A DNA stretch of 64,000 nucleotides from NCBI RefSeq assembly GCF_900200035.1, contig NZ_FZTC01000015.1, forward strand, positions 682,001-746,000, in the 5' to 3' direction. This document shows positions 47,645-58,730 of the stretch, in pieces. Below the pieces are notes generated by a model, which was not told the origin of the DNA, ran no database searches, and saw only the letters and a program-made list of their open reading frames with translations. The translations under genes were made by a program, and so were the position numbers. This stretch comes from Klebsiella grimontii (GTDB lineage Bacteria; Pseudomonadota; Gammaproteobacteria; Enterobacterales; Enterobacteriaceae). The first letter of the stretch is position 1; the number at the start of each line of letters is the position of its first letter.

Positions 47645-48859
47645 GGGTAATCCTCTGTAAGGCTAATGGTAAAAAATAAAAACGACTTTCTAATATTTGC
47701 AGCGTTGATGATGGCCGCCTGTTAATAGGGCTGGAGTGTCTGTGGTTCGCAGAGGGGAAGCAATTGATCTATTTTCAGAATATCTTTCAAAAAACTCTCG
47801 TTTTTGATTTTGCGTGAAAAACTTCTTTTATATCATGATGTTATATTTTTATTTATTGTCTGGATTTATTTCTGCTTGAATCCTGGTAATAAATATAATG
47901 CGATGTTTGTGAGCAAGGTCTTATTTTATATTTCGTCTTGATTTTGCCTTCGCTAATAAGCGATGAATACACTTCTTTAAATTTTTCTGTGAGCGTAGTA
48001 ACGGAATTTATGTGCTGATTTTTATATGTGGCGCGGGCAATTTGTTAGATTAAAGATATAAAATGGTGATTTGTGCAATTTATATTTCATTTTTGTTGAT
48101 GAAAGGGGGAGGGCCGGCAAGCGTCACGTGGCGAGGATAAAAGCGCGATGTAGATGATACCGCGAAAGAGAAGGACGCTTTGCATCACCAAAAGAAAAAA
48201 AAGGCGCTGCGTTTACTTGATAATGAGATAGTTACGCAATTGTGTTAATTTTAAGTAAATGCAATGATAAATCTAATAAGAAAAAAATTTATGGCGTTAA
48301 CTTGATAAAAAAAATCTGTGAGCTACGCGGCATTATCGACTGATAACCACATTTACGCGATCAGCGTTCAGCTCATTAAATTCCCCTCAGCGACGAAATA
48401 AATGGACTATCATTTTCAGTAACTGATGATACTCTTGAAAAACATATTGTTAACTTGGTGTTTACCTGTGAGGTACACGATATACATAATTAACATTTAA
48501 AATGAAAATTGATTTAAATCAATGTTTAAAACTTGGAAAAGACCGCGAAATGGAGTTAAATTGTCGCGGATCAAATTGACCGAAATCTGGTATTTTCGCT
48601 AAAAATTGATCGCTGTCGAAAACTGCAAATTTATCACAATAAAAACCTATTTATTGTAAGGGTTTTGCAGCGTAATATAATCACGGGATCAATTTGGGTG
48701 TTTTGTTAACATGTTTGTAACTTTTCAGTACCTCCGCATTCTTGAAAGAGAAAACGGGCGTAGTGAGAAGAAGCAAATAAATTTGTATTGGGGCATGCGT
48801 GTGACCCTTTCTAACGGGGTTCACTCTCGGAGTCTTCATGCGATGAGCAAGGAGTCATG
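47645..48859. other. 1.2-kb AT-rich gap between glmS and cydA
   Basis: No credible gene on either strand. It must hold the promoter of the glm island (left part) and the long cydAB control region (right part). The region is AT-rich except a short G+C-rich patch at about 48103-48140. I looked for a cobalamin riboswitch B12 box on the minus strand ahead of glmS and saw none. An ArcA-like and an FNR-like site lie at 48486-48522. Confidence 0.6.
48486..48522. promoter_or_regulatory. ArcA-like and FNR sites upstream of cydA
   Basis: TTGATTTAAATCAA (48509-48522) is a perfect match to the FNR palindrome TTGAT-N4-ATCAA. Just left, ATAATTAACA (48486-48495) reads TGTTAATTAT on the other strand, the ArcA core. 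The E. coli cydAB operon is activated by ArcA and repressed by FNR from such sites. The distance to cydA (about 340 bases) implies a long leader. Confidence 0.75.
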
Positions 48860-50428
48860 ATGTTAGATATAGTCGAACTGTCGCGCTTACAGTTTGCCTT
48901 GACCGCGATGTACCACTTCCTGTTTGTGCCACTGACGCTAGGTATGGCGTTCCTGCTGGCCATCATGGAAACGGTCTACGTCCTTTCCGGCAAACAGATT
49001 TATAAAGATATGACCAAGTTCTGGGGCAAGTTGTTTGGTATCAACTTTGCGCTGGGTGTGGCAACCGGTCTGACCATGGAGTTCCAGTTCGGGACTAACT
49101 GGTCTTACTACTCTCACTACGTGGGCGATATCTTCGGTGCGCCGCTGGCCATTGAAGGTTTGATGGCCTTCTTCCTCGAATCTACCTTTGTAGGTCTGTT
49201 CTTCTTCGGTTGGGATCGTCTGGGCAAAGTTCAGCACATGGCCGTTACCTGGCTGGTGGCGCTGGGCTCCAACCTGTCGGCTCTATGGATCCTTGTCGCT
49301 AACGGCTGGATGCAGAACCCGATTGCGTCGGACTTCAACTTTGAAACCATGCGTATGGAGATGGTCAGCTTCTCCGAGCTGGTTCTGAACCCGGTCGCTC
49401 AGGTTAAGTTCGTTCACACCGTGGCGTCAGGCTACGTGACCGGCGCGATGTTCATTCTTGCCATCAGCTCCTGGTATATGCTCAAAGGCCGCGACTTTGC
49501 TTTCGCCAAGCGCTCCTTCGCTATCGCAGCCAGCTTCGGTATGGCGGCGATTCTCTCCGTTATTGTTCTCGGTGATGAATCCGGCTACGAAATGGGCGAC
49601 GTGCAGAAAACCAAATTGGCGGCTATCGAAGCGGAATGGGAAACTCAGCCTGCTCCGGCGGCCTTTACCCTGTTTGGTATTCCTGACCAGAAGGCGCAGG
49701 AGAACCGCTTCGCGATTCAAATCCCTTTCGCGTTGGGCATTATTGCGACTCGCTCCGTGGATAAACAGGTTACCGGCCTGAAAGACCTGATGGTTCAGCA
49801 CGAAGAGCGTATTCGTAACGGGATGAAAGCGTACGCGCTGCTGGAGCAATTGCGTGCCGGTTCAACCGACCAGGCCGTTCGCGATCGGTTTAACGACGTG
49901 AAGAAGGATCTTGGCTACGGTCTGCTGCTAAAACGCTATACCGACAACGTTTCTGACGCGACGGAAGAGCAGATTGCGCTGGCGACCAAGGACTCTATTC
50001 CTGCCGTTGCGCCGCTGTACTTCGCCTTCCGTATCATGGTGGCGTGCGGCGTGCTGATGCTGTTGATTATCGGCGCTTCCTTCTGGAGCGTGATTCGCAA
50101 CCGCATTGGTGAGAAAAAATGGCTGCTGCGCGCTGCGTTTTATGGTCTGCCGCTGCCGTGGATTGCCGTTGAATCCGGCTGGTTTGTCGCCGAATATGGT
50201 CGCCAGCCGTGGGCTATCGGTGAGGTGCTGCCAACGGCTGTCGCGAACTCGTCGCTGACCGCAGGCGACCTGATCTTCTCAATGGTGCTGATCTGTGGCC
50301 TGTACACGCTGTTCCTGGTGGCTGAACTGTTCCTCATGTTCAAGTTTGCCCGTAAAGGACCAAGCAGCCTGAAAACCGGTCGCTATCACTTTGAACAGTC
50401 CTCTGCGGCTATTCAGTCGGCACGCTAA
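48860..50428 (+). CDS. cydA: Cytochrome bd-I ubiquinol oxidase subunit I
   Basis: 522 residues (E. coli 522). His19 (LTAMYH) is the haem b595/d-side ligand; the quinol-binding Q-loop is long, as in E. coli ([20 protein letters not shown]...), and [14 protein letters not shown] near 445 is conserved. It is a high-affinity terminal oxidase that reduces oxygen to water with quinol. Two ATGs lie in a row (48857, 48860); the second has five bases after AAGGAG and matches MLDIVELSR. Confidence 0.97.
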   Translation: MLDIVELSRLQFALTAMYHFLFVPLTLGMAFLLAIMETVYVLSGKQIYKDMTKFWGKLFGINFALGVATGLTMEFQFGTNWSYYSHYVGDIFGAPLAIEGLMAFFLESTFVGLFFFGWDRLGKVQHMAVTWLVALGSNLSALWILVANGWMQNPIASDFNFETMRMEMVSFSELVLNPVAQVKFVHTVASGYVTGAMFILAISSWYMLKGRDFAFAKRSFAIAASFGMAAILSVIVLGDESGYEMGDVQKTKLAAIEAEWETQPAPAAFTLFGIPDQKAQENRFAIQIPFALGIIATRSVDKQVTGLKDLMVQHEERIRNGMKAYALLEQLRAGSTDQAVRDRFNDVKKDLGYGLLLKRYTDNVSDATEEQIALATKDSIPAVAPLYFAFRIMVACGVLMLLIIGASFWSVIRNRIGEKKWLLRAAFYGLPLPWIAVESGWFVAEYGRQPWAIGEVLPTAVANSSLTAGDLIFSMVLICGLYTLFLVAELFLMFKFARKGPSSLKTGRYHFEQSSAAIQSAR

Positions 50429-50443
50429 GACAGGAGTCGTCAA

Positions 50444-51583
50444 ATGATCGATTATGAAGTATTGCGTTTTATCTGGTGGCTGCTGATTGGCATTCTGCTC
50501 ATTGGTTTTGCTGTCGCCGATGGCTTCGACATGGGGGTGGGGATGCTCACCCGTTTCCTCGGTCGTAACGACACCGAGCGTCGAATTATGATCAACGCCA
50601 TCGCCCCGCACTGGGATGGAAACCAGGTGTGGCTGATCACCGCCGGCGGCGCGCTGTTTGCCGCCTGGCCGATGGTCTATGCCGCCGCGTTTTCCGGCTT
50701 CTATGTGGCAATGATCCTGGTGCTGGCGTCGTTATTCTTCCGCCCGGTAGGTTTCGACTACCGCTCGAAGATTGAGGACAACCGCTGGCGCAACATGTGG
50801 GACTGGGGCATCTTCGTCGGCAGCTTCGTGCCGCCGCTGGTGATTGGCGTGGCGTTCGGTAACCTGCTGCAGGGCGTTCCGTTCCACGTTGATGAATATC
50901 TGCGCCTGTACTACACCGGCAACTTCTTCCAGCTGCTGAATCCGTTTGGCCTGCTGACCGGTATTGTCAGTGTGGCGATGATCCTGACGCAGGGCGCGAC
51001 CTACCTGCAGATGCGTACCGTGGGTGAACTGCACCTGCGCACCCGCTCCGTTTCTACGGTGGCGGCGCTGGTGACGCTGATCGGCTTCGCACTGGCGGGC
51101 GTTTGGGTCTACTACGGCATCGACGGTTATGTGGTGAAATCGGTGATGGATCATACCGGTCCGTCTAACCCGCTGACCAAAGAAGTGGCTCGTGAGGCCG
51201 GTGCGTGGATGGTGAACTTTAATAACATGCCGGCGCTGTGGGCGATTCCTGCCCTGGGCGTGGCGCTGCCGCTGCTGACCGTCATCTCGACCAAAGCGGA
51301 CAAAGGCGCGTGGGCGTTTCTGTTCTCCTCGTTGACGCTGGCGTGCATCATTCTGACTGCCGGTATCGCCATGTTCCCATTCATTATGCCGTCAAGCACG
51401 GCGATGAACGCGAGCCTGACCATGTGGGACGCGACCTCCAGCCAGCTGACGCTGAACGTGATGACTTACGTAGCGATTGTCTTCGTACCGATTATTCTGG
51501 CCTACACCACCTGGTGTTACTGGAAAATGTTCGGTCGCATTACGCGCGAAGACATCGAAAAGAACACCCATTCGCTGTACTAA
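50444..51583 (+). CDS. cydB: Cytochrome bd-I ubiquinol oxidase subunit II
   Basis: 379 residues, as in E. coli. Membrane protein starting MIDYEVLRFIWWLLIGILL with GFAVADGFDMGVGML, NGNQVWL-like DGNQVWLITAGGALFAAWP and the C-terminal YTTWCYWKMFGRITREDIEKN. It pairs with CydA to hold the haem d site. GACAGGAGTCGTCAA precedes the ATG, 15 bases after cydA. Confidence 0.97.
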   Translation: MIDYEVLRFIWWLLIGILLIGFAVADGFDMGVGMLTRFLGRNDTERRIMINAIAPHWDGNQVWLITAGGALFAAWPMVYAAAFSGFYVAMILVLASLFFRPVGFDYRSKIEDNRWRNMWDWGIFVGSFVPPLVIGVAFGNLLQGVPFHVDEYLRLYYTGNFFQLLNPFGLLTGIVSVAMILTQGATYLQMRTVGELHLRTRSVSTVAALVTLIGFALAGVWVYYGIDGYVVKSVMDHTGPSNPLTKEVAREAGAWMVNFNNMPALWAIPALGVALPLLTVISTKADKGAWAFLFSSLTLACIILTAGIAMFPFIMPSSTAMNASLTMWDATSSQLTLNVMTYVAIVFVPIILAYTTWCYWKMFGRITREDIEKNTHSLY

Positions 51584-51598
51584 GGTAAGGAGCTATAT

Positions 51599-51712
51599 AT
51601 GTGGTATTTCGCATGGATTTTGGGAACGCTTCTTGCTTGTGCCTTTGGGGTGATTACCGCGCTGGCGCTCGAGCACGTGGAAGCGACCAAAGCAGGTAAA
51701 GAAGAACACTGA
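51599..51712 (+). CDS. cydX: CydX, small subunit of cytochrome bd-I oxidase
   Basis: 37-residue peptide below usual ORF cut-offs: MWYFAWILGTLLACAFGVIT, then ALALEHVEATKAGKEEH and TGA. It differs from E. coli CydX by few residues. A single membrane helix stabilises haem d in the CydAB complex. TAAGGAGCTATAT precedes it, 15 bases after cydB; the stop shares a base with the ybgE ATG (TGATG). Confidence 0.93.
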   Translation: MWYFAWILGTLLACAFGVITALALEHVEATKAGKEEH

Positions 51713-52002
51713 TGAGTATTATCGCTACTCTGTATGCGATAATGGACAAGCGCCCGTTAAGGGCGCTTTCCTTATTGATGGCGCTGGCTTTGGCGGGCTG
51801 CATCTTCTGGGATCCGTCGCGCTTTGCGGCCAAAACCAGCGAGCTGGAAATCTGGCACGGTTTCCTGCTGATGTGGGCGGTTTGTACCGGCGTTATCCAC
51901 GGCGTGGGCTTCCGTCCGCGCGCCATTCACTGGCAGGGAATTTTTTGTCCGCTTATCGCTGATATTGTGCTCGTTTTAGGCCTGTTCTTTTTCTTCTTTT
52001 GA
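51712..52002 (+). CDS. ybgE: YbgE, cyd-operon membrane protein
   Basis: 96 residues (E. coli 97) with about three membrane helices: RALSLLMALALAGCIFW, FLLMWAVCTGVIHGVGF and a C-terminal FCPLIADIVLVLGLFFFFF. It is part of the cyd operon in enterobacteria; function unknown. Coupled to cydX by overlap. A 150-base gap then precedes ybgC. Confidence 0.92.
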   Translation: MSIIATLYAIMDKRPLRALSLLMALALAGCIFWDPSRFAAKTSELEIWHGFLLMWAVCTGVIHGVGFRPRAIHWQGIFCPLIADIVLVLGLFFFFF

Positions 52003-52151
52003 ATAAGAAATCTCTGTTAACCATATGGGCTTGCATAAGCCCATAAAAATTTACTCCTCGTTTACTTTCCCCCATTCCAAACCACGATTCCCGCGCGTAT
52101 AGTAGCGAAGTTTGAAAGCACTAACCTTTTGTTGCATTACCGGGATGTAAA

Positions 52152-53245
<1,094 letters not shown>

Positions 53246-53248
53246 GCC

Positions 53249-53677
53249 ATGGCCAGAGCACGTGGACGCGGGCGTCGCGAACTGAAGTCCGAGATCAACA
53301 TCGTTCCGCTGCTGGATGTCCTGTTGGTGCTGCTGCTGATCTTTATGGCGACAGCGCCGATCATTACGCAGAGCGTAGAGGTCGACCTACCGGACGCAAC
53401 GGAATCGCAGGCGGTGAAAAGCAATGATGAGCCGCCGGTGATCGTTGAAGTTTCCGGCGTCGGGCAGTACAGCGTGAAAGTTGGCCCGGAAACGCTATCG
53501 CAGCTGCCGCCGGAACAGGTTATTGCGGAAGCCAGGCGTCGACTTGAGGCGAATGAGAAAACGGTGTTCCTGATCGGCGGCGCTAAAGAGGTGCCATACG
53601 ATGAGATTATTAAAGCGCTTAACCTGTTGCATAGCGCAGGGGTTAAATCGGTTGGCTTGATGACCAAGCCGATCTAA
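53249..53677 (+). CDS. tolR: Tol-Pal system subunit TolR
   Basis: 142 residues (E. coli 142). One N-terminal membrane helix with the proton-carrying Asp in NIVPLLDVLLVLLLIFMATAP near residue 23, then a periplasmic ExbD-like domain (VSGVGQYSVKVG...VFLIGGAKEVPYDEIIKALN). Works with TolQ to energise TolA. Starts three bases after tolQ. Confidence 0.97.
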   Translation: MARARGRGRRELKSEINIVPLLDVLLVLLLIFMATAPIITQSVEVDLPDATESQAVKSNDEPPVIVEVSGVGQYSVKVGPETLSQLPPEQVIAEARRRLEANEKTVFLIGGAKEVPYDEIIKALNLLHSAGVKSVGLMTKPI

Positions 53678-53782
53678 TCGCTCGCAATATGCACGCCCGT
53701 CAGCATGTCGGCTTTGGGACAACAGCGTCCCGCGGCGGACGTCGTATAACGGGAACAGGCGAACAGTTTTTGGGAACCGATA

Positions 53783-55108
53783 GTGTCAAAGGCAACCGAA
53801 CAAAACGACAAGCTTAAACGAGCGATCATAGTATCAGTCGCGCTGCACATCGTATTGATAGCGCTGCTGATCTGGAGTTCGTTTGACGAGCATCTGGATG
53901 CTTCTGCCGGCGGCGGCGGGGGGTCCTCTATCGATGCGGTAATGGTCGATCCGGGGGCGGTTGTGAAGAATTATGACCGCCAACAGCAGCAGCAGGCCAG
54001 CGCCCGTCGCGCTGCCGAGCAGCGTGAAAAGCAGGCTCAGCAGCAGGCGGAAGAGCTACGTGAAAAACAGGCCGCCGAGCAGGAACGGCTGAAACAGCTG
54101 GAACAGGATCGTCTGCAGGCGCAGGAAGCGGCTAAAGAGGCGAAAGAGCAGCAGAAACAGGCGGAAGAAGCCGCGGCGAAAGCCGCCGCAGCGGCCAAAG
54201 CCAAAGCGGACGCACAGGCGAAAGAGGCGCAGGAAGCTGCCGCCAAAGCCGCCGCTGACGCGAAAGCGAAGGCCGATGCTCAGGCGAAAGCCGCCGAAGC
54301 GGCCGCGGCGAAAGCGGCGGCGGATGCGAAGAAACAGGCAGAAGCGGAAGCCGCGAAAGCGGCTGCGGACGCGCAGAAGAAAGCCGAAGCCGATGCGGCG
54401 AAGAAAGCTCAGCAGGAAGCTGAGAAGAAAGCGCAGCAGCAGGCAGAGAAAAAAGCGCAGCAGGAAGCGGCGAAACAGGCCGCTGCAGAAAAAGCGGCCG
54501 CCGAAAAAGCGGCAGAAAAAGCCGCCGCGCAGAAAGCCGCTGCCGAGAAAGCGGCAGCCGACAAAGCCGCCGCTGCGGAAAAAGCCGCCGCCGAGAAAGC
54601 CGCGGCAGCTAAAGCCGCAGCAGCAGAGAAGGCCGCCGCGGACAAAGCGGCGAAAGCCGCCGCCGCTAAGGCCGCCGCCGCGAAGAAAGCCGCTGCGGCC
54701 AAAGAGGCCAACGGCGTTGACGATCTTCTCGGCGACCTGAGCTCCGGTAAGAATGCGCCGAAAGGTAATACCAGCGGTAGCGCTGGGGGCTCATCTCCTG
54801 CTAAAGGAAGTAAGCAGGGGCAGGGTGGGGCATCCCAGGCTGAGATTAACAGCTATATTTCACAGGTTCAGGCTGCGATTAAAGGTCATCTCTATGACTG
54901 GGATACCTATAAGGGTAAAACCTGTACTTTACGTGTGAATCTGGCTCAGGATGGAACGCTGTTAAGTGTGAAATCGGAAGGCGGCGATCCGGCGTTCTGT
55001 CAGCAAATGCTGGCGGCAACGAGCCGGATGACGAAGTTCCCTAAACCGCCGTCGCAGGCTGTTTATGAAACATTCAAAAATGCGCCACTGGACTTCAAAC
55101 CTCAGTAA
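53783..55108 (+). CDS. tolA: TolA, periplasm-spanning envelope protein
   Basis: 441 residues against 421 in E. coli. Domain I: one membrane helix (IIVSVALHIVLIALLIWSSF, about 15-34). Domain II: a very long Ala/Lys/Glu helix from about residue 65 to 310, made of KAAAEKAAA and KAKADAQAK-like repeats. Domain III: C-terminal fold (about 345-441) with DWDTYKGKTCTLRVNLAQDGT and two cysteines, which contacts Pal, TolB and colicins or phage. The extra length sits in the repetitive helix. Start codon is GTG (GTGTCAAAGGCAACC). It has 105 bases of spacing from tolR. Confidence 0.96.
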   Translation: MSKATEQNDKLKRAIIVSVALHIVLIALLIWSSFDEHLDASAGGGGGSSIDAVMVDPGAVVKNYDRQQQQQASARRAAEQREKQAQQQAEELREKQAAEQERLKQLEQDRLQAQEAAKEAKEQQKQAEEAAAKAAAAAKAKADAQAKEAQEAAAKAAADAKAKADAQAKAAEAAAAKAAADAKKQAEAEAAKAAADAQKKAEADAAKKAQQEAEKKAQQQAEKKAQQEAAKQAAAEKAAAEKAAEKAAAQKAAAEKAAADKAAAAEKAAAEKAAAAKAAAAEKAAADKAAKAAAAKAAAAKKAAAAKEANGVDDLLGDLSSGKNAPKGNTSGSAGGSSPAKGSKQGQGGASQAEINSYISQVQAAIKGHLYDWDTYKGKTCTLRVNLAQDGTLLSVKSEGGDPAFCQQMLAATSRMTKFPKPPSQAVYETFKNAPLDFKPQ

Positions 55109-55110
55109 TC

Positions 55111-55136
55111 GTTTTCCCCGTTTATGCGGGGAAAAC
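55111..55136. other. Perfect 10-bp hairpin between tolA and tolB
   Basis: GTTTTCCCCG, loop TTTATG, CGGGGAAAAC. It begins two bases after the tolA stop. There is no T tract, so it looks like an mRNA 3'-end or processing hairpin rather than a complete terminator; tolB has been described as having its own promoter in E. coli. Confidence 0.7.
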
Positions 55137-55236
55137 AAACTTCGGTAGTCCCAGGGTTTTGGTAGTTTTGTGTATTTGAGTTTGTTAACATTCTGCTAAA
55201 TTATCGTGGGCTTTCCGCCTGGATAAGGGAGATATG

Positions 55237-56529
55237 ATGAAGCAGGCATTACGAGTAGCATTTGGTTTTTTAATGCTGTGGGCGGCAGTGCTGCACGCAG
55301 AAGTACGCATCGAGATTACCCAAGGGGTCGACTCGGCACGCCCAATCGGCGTTGTGCCGTTCCAGTGGGCGGGGCAGGGTGCTGCGCCGGAAGATGTGGG
55401 CGGTATCGTGGCGGCTGACCTGCGCAACAGCGGCAAGTTTAATCCGCTCGATCGCTCGCGTCTGCCTCAGCAGCCGGGCAGCGCTCAGGAAGTGCAGCCA
55501 GCGGCATGGTCTGCGCTGGGCGTTGACGCCGTCGTAGTGGGTCAGGTTACGCAAAACCCTGACGGCTCCTACAACGTGGCCTACCAGTTGGTTGATACCG
55601 GCGGCGCGCCGGGTACCGTGCTGGCGCAGAACTCATTTAAAGTCACAAAACAGTATCTGCGCTATGCCGCGCATGCTGCCAGCGACGCTGTATTTGAGAA
55701 GCTGACCGGCATCAAGGGCGCCTTCCGTACCCGTATCGCCTATGTGGTGCAGACCAACGGCGGCCAGTTCCCGTACGAACTGCGCGTATCCGACTACGAT
55801 GGCTACAACCAGTTCCTCGTTCACCGCTCCACCCAGCCGCTGATGTCTCCGGCCTGGTCTCCGGACGGCGCGAAGCTGGCCTATGTAACCTTCGAAAGCG
55901 GTCGTTCTGCGCTGGTTGTGCAGACGCTGGCTAACGGCTCCGTTCGTCAGATTGCTTCGTTCCCGCAGCACAACGGCGCGCCGGCATTCTCGCCGGACGG
56001 CAGCAAACTGGCCTTCGCCCTGTCGAAAACCGGTAGCCTGAACCTGTACGTGATGGATCTGGGCTCTGGTCAGATTCGTCAGGTGACCAACGGTCGTAGC
56101 AACAACACCGAACCAAGCTGGTTCCCGGATAGCCAGAACCTGGCCTTTACCTCCGACCAGGCGGGTCGTCCGCAGGTGTATAAAGTCAATATTAACGGCG
56201 GTACGCCGCAGCGTATTACCTGGGAAGGTTCACAAAACCAGGACGCTGACGTGAGCGCTGATGGTAAAACTATGGTAATGGTAAGCTCGGCCGGCGGTCA
56301 GCAGCACATTGCCAAACAAGATCTGGAAGCGGGTGGTGTACAGGTTCTGTCATCAACGTTTTTAGATGAAACGCCAAGTCTGGCACCTAACGGCACTATG
56401 GTAATCTACAGCTCTTCTCAGGGGATGGGATCCGTGCTGAATCTGGTTTCTACAGATGGGCGTTTCAAAGCGCGTCTTCCGGCAACTGATGGACAGGTAA
56501 AATCACCTGCCTGGTCGCCGTATCTGTGA
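55237..56529 (+). CDS. tolB: TolB, periplasmic beta-propeller of the Tol-Pal system
   Basis: 430 residues (E. coli 430). Sec signal peptide [21 protein letters not shown] then EVRIEIT, an N-terminal alpha/beta domain, and a six-blade propeller with repeats such as [34 protein letters not shown] and [16 protein letters not shown]. It binds Pal and TolA. Of two consecutive ATGs (55234, 55237) the second has better spacing from AAGGGAG and matches the E. coli start. Confidence 0.97.
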   Translation: MKQALRVAFGFLMLWAAVLHAEVRIEITQGVDSARPIGVVPFQWAGQGAAPEDVGGIVAADLRNSGKFNPLDRSRLPQQPGSAQEVQPAAWSALGVDAVVVGQVTQNPDGSYNVAYQLVDTGGAPGTVLAQNSFKVTKQYLRYAAHAASDAVFEKLTGIKGAFRTRIAYVVQTNGGQFPYELRVSDYDGYNQFLVHRSTQPLMSPAWSPDGAKLAYVTFESGRSALVVQTLANGSVRQIASFPQHNGAPAFSPDGSKLAFALSKTGSLNLYVMDLGSGQIRQVTNGRSNNTEPSWFPDSQNLAFTSDQAGRPQVYKVNINGGTPQRITWEGSQNQDADVSADGKTMVMVSSAGGQQHIAKQDLEAGGVQVLSSTFLDETPSLAPNGTMVIYSSSQGMGSVLNLVSTDGRFKARLPATDGQVKSPAWSPYL

Positions 56530-56539
56530 TAATAAATAA

Positions 56540-57088
<549 letters not shown>

Positions 57089-57097
57089 GAGAATTGC

Positions 57098-57883
57098 ATG
57101 AGCAGTAACTTCAGACATCATCTGTTGAGTCTGTCGTTACTGGTTGGCATAGCGGCCCCCTGGGCCGCTTTTGCTCAGGCGCCAATCAGTAGTGTCGGCT
57201 CAGGCTCGGTCGAAGACCGCGTCACTCAACTCGAGCGTATTTCCAATGCGCACAGCCAGCTTTTAACCCAACTCCAGCAGCAACTCTCCGATAATCAGTC
57301 CGATATTGATTCCCTGCGCGGTCAAATTCAGGAAAGCCAGTATCAGCTGAATCAGGTTGTTGAGCGCCAGAAGCAGATCCTGCTGCAGATCGATGGTCTG
57401 AGCAGCGGCGGCGGCGCAACGGGTGCGCAAACCCAGACCTCAGCGGGCGATCAGGGGGCTGCGGCTAGCGCGCCGGCGGCTTCGTCAGGCGCTCCGGCGT
57501 CAACCGGCGATGCCAACACCGATTACAACGCGGCTATTGCGCTGGTGAAGGATCCTTCCCGCCAGGACGACGCCATGGCGGCTTTCCAGAACTTCGTCAA
57601 AAAGTATCCTGATTCAACCTACCAGCCGAACGCCAACTACTGGCTCGGTCAGCTGAATTACAACAAGGGTAAAAAAGACGATGCGGCGTACTATTTCGCT
57701 TCCGTGGTGAAAAACTACCCTAAATCCCCGAAGGCGCCCGATGCGATGTTTAAAGTCGGCGTTATCATGCAGGACAAAGGCGATACCGCAAAAGCGAAGG
57801 CGGTTTACCAGCAGGTGGTCAGTAAATTTCCTGGCACCGATGGGGCCAAACAAGCGCAAAAACGCCTTAACGCACTCGGATGA
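57098..57883 (+). CDS. cpoB: CpoB (YbgF), cell-division coordinator
   Basis: 261 residues (E. coli 263). Signal peptide to about residue 26 (AAPWAAFAQA), an N-terminal coiled coil that trimerises (VEDRVTQLERISNAHSQLLTQ to about residue 100), a Gln/Ala/Ser-rich linker, then TPR repeats (DYNAAIALVKDPSRQDDAM, PDSTYQPNANYWLGQL, APDAMFKVGVIM). It links peptidoglycan synthesis by PBP1b to Tol-driven outer-membrane constriction. Nine bases after pal. Confidence 0.95.
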   Translation: MSSNFRHHLLSLSLLVGIAAPWAAFAQAPISSVGSGSVEDRVTQLERISNAHSQLLTQLQQQLSDNQSDIDSLRGQIQESQYQLNQVVERQKQILLQIDGLSSGGGATGAQTQTSAGDQGAAASAPAASSGAPASTGDANTDYNAAIALVKDPSRQDDAMAAFQNFVKKYPDSTYQPNANYWLGQLNYNKGKKDDAAYYFASVVKNYPKSPKAPDAMFKVGVIMQDKGDTAKAKAVYQQVVSKFPGTDGAKQAQKRLNALG

Positions 57884-58045
57884 TTATGGCATGACCAGAA
57901 ATCGCATCATTTCTGGTCTTGTCGCATGAATCCTAAGCAGTTAAGCAATCTTTATCTAAATTGTTGTTGCGCTGAATTCTTAAATCAGTAATATATGCCG
58001 CCGTTGCCAAGGGATATCGAATAAGCCCAAAGCGGCAAAAATAGT

Positions 58046-58121
58046 GGGTCGTTAGCTCAGTTGGTAGAGCAGTTGACTTTTAATCAATTGGTCGCAGGTT
58101 CGAATCCTGCACGACCCACCA
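58046..58121 (+). tRNA. tRNA-Lys (anticodon TTT), copy 1
   Basis: 76 bases with encoded CCA: acceptor GGGTCGT pairs with ACGACCC; D-arm GCTCAGTTGGTAGAGC; anticodon arm TTGACTTTTAATCAA; T-arm CAGGTTCGAATCCTG. First gene of the lys-val-lys-lys-lys cluster. Confidence 0.98.
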
Positions 58122-58147
58122 CTAAAAGATGTATCCAGCGCTGTATC

Positions 58148-58223
58148 GGGTGATTAGCTCAGCTGGGAGAGCACCTCCCTTACAAGGAGGGGGTCGGCGG
58201 TTCGATCCCGTCATCACCCACCA
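58148..58223 (+). tRNA. tRNA-Val (anticodon TAC)
   Basis: 76 bases with CCA: acceptor GGGTGAT pairs with ATCACCC; anticodon arm CCTCCCTTACAAGGAGG; T-arm GGCGGTTCGATCCCGTC. Only one Val gene is present, against two in the corresponding E. coli cluster. Confidence 0.98.
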
Positions 58224-58226
58224 CTC

Positions 58227-58302
58227 GGGTCGTTAGCTCAGTTGGTAGAGCAGTTGACTTTTAATCAATTGGTCGCAGGTTCGAATCCTGCACGACCCAC
58301 CA
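58227..58302 (+). tRNA. tRNA-Lys (anticodon TTT), copy 2
   Basis: Identical 76-base sequence to copy 1; begins three bases after the tRNA-Val gene, so both come from one precursor. Confidence 0.98.
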
Positions 58303-58340
58303 ATTTAACATCGAACTCAGATGTTAAGCGTGAAGGATAA

Positions 58341-58400
58341 CGTTGCGCCAGCAACGGCCCGTAGGGCGAGCGAAAGCGAGTCATCCTGCACGACCCACCA
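58341..58400 (+). repeat. REP-like unit ending in an orphan tRNA-Lys 3' tail, copy A
   Basis: GTTGCGCCAGCAACGGCCCG, TAGGGCGAGCGAAAGCGAGTC, then ATCCTGCACGACCCACCA, which are the last 18 bases of the tRNA-Lys gene. No 5' half of a tRNA precedes it. The same arrangement recurs at 58731-58788. Confidence 0.8.
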
Positions 58401-58446
58401 ATTATAAATTGGTGACGAGTGAAGAATATTCAGGAAGTACCCGAGC

Positions 58447-58522
58447 GGGTCGTTAGCTCAGTTGGTAGAGCAGTTGACTTTTAATCAATTGGTCGCAGGT
58501 TCGAATCCTGCACGACCCACCA
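58447..58522 (+). tRNA. tRNA-Lys (anticodon TTT), copy 3
   Basis: Identical 76-base sequence to copies 1 and 2, with encoded CCA. Confidence 0.98.
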
Positions 58523-58557
58523 TCCTGAATCGTTCCAGTTAGCAGTAAACCCGCAAG

Positions 58558-58633
58558 GGGTCGTTAGCTCAGTTGGTAGAGCAGTTGACTTTTAATCAAT
58601 TGGTCGCAGGTTCGAATCCTGCACGACCCACCA
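58558..58633 (+). tRNA. tRNA-Lys (anticodon TTT), copy 4
   Basis: Identical 76-base sequence; last tRNA of the cluster, directly followed by a terminator. Confidence 0.98.
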
Positions 58634-58635
58634 AT

Positions 58636-58664
58636 GTAAAAAAGCGCCCTAAAGGCGCTTTTTT
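58636..58664 (+). terminator. Terminator of the tRNA cluster
   Basis: A-rich run, AGCGCC, loop CTAAA, GGCGCT, six T residues. Ends the tRNA transcript. A degenerate second copy (GGCGCTGGCGGCGCTTTTTT) stands at about 58799-58817. Confidence 0.88.
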
Positions 58665-58730
58665 GCTATCTGCGATATCCAAGATTCGAACCTGCCGCAG
58701 GTTTGAGTCGAACGAAGAGAGACAACGGAG

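Noticed and set aside
47645-48480. Possible cobalamin riboswitch ahead of glmS
   Set aside because: The minus strand shows no B12-box like GCCACTG...AGCCAGGAGACC sequence; a covariance search would be needed to be sure.
55111-55136. Hairpin GTTTTCCCCG...CGGGGAAAAC resembling a CRISPR repeat
   Set aside because: It occurs once, with no spacers or neighbouring copies and no cas genes; it is an intergenic hairpin between tolA and tolB.
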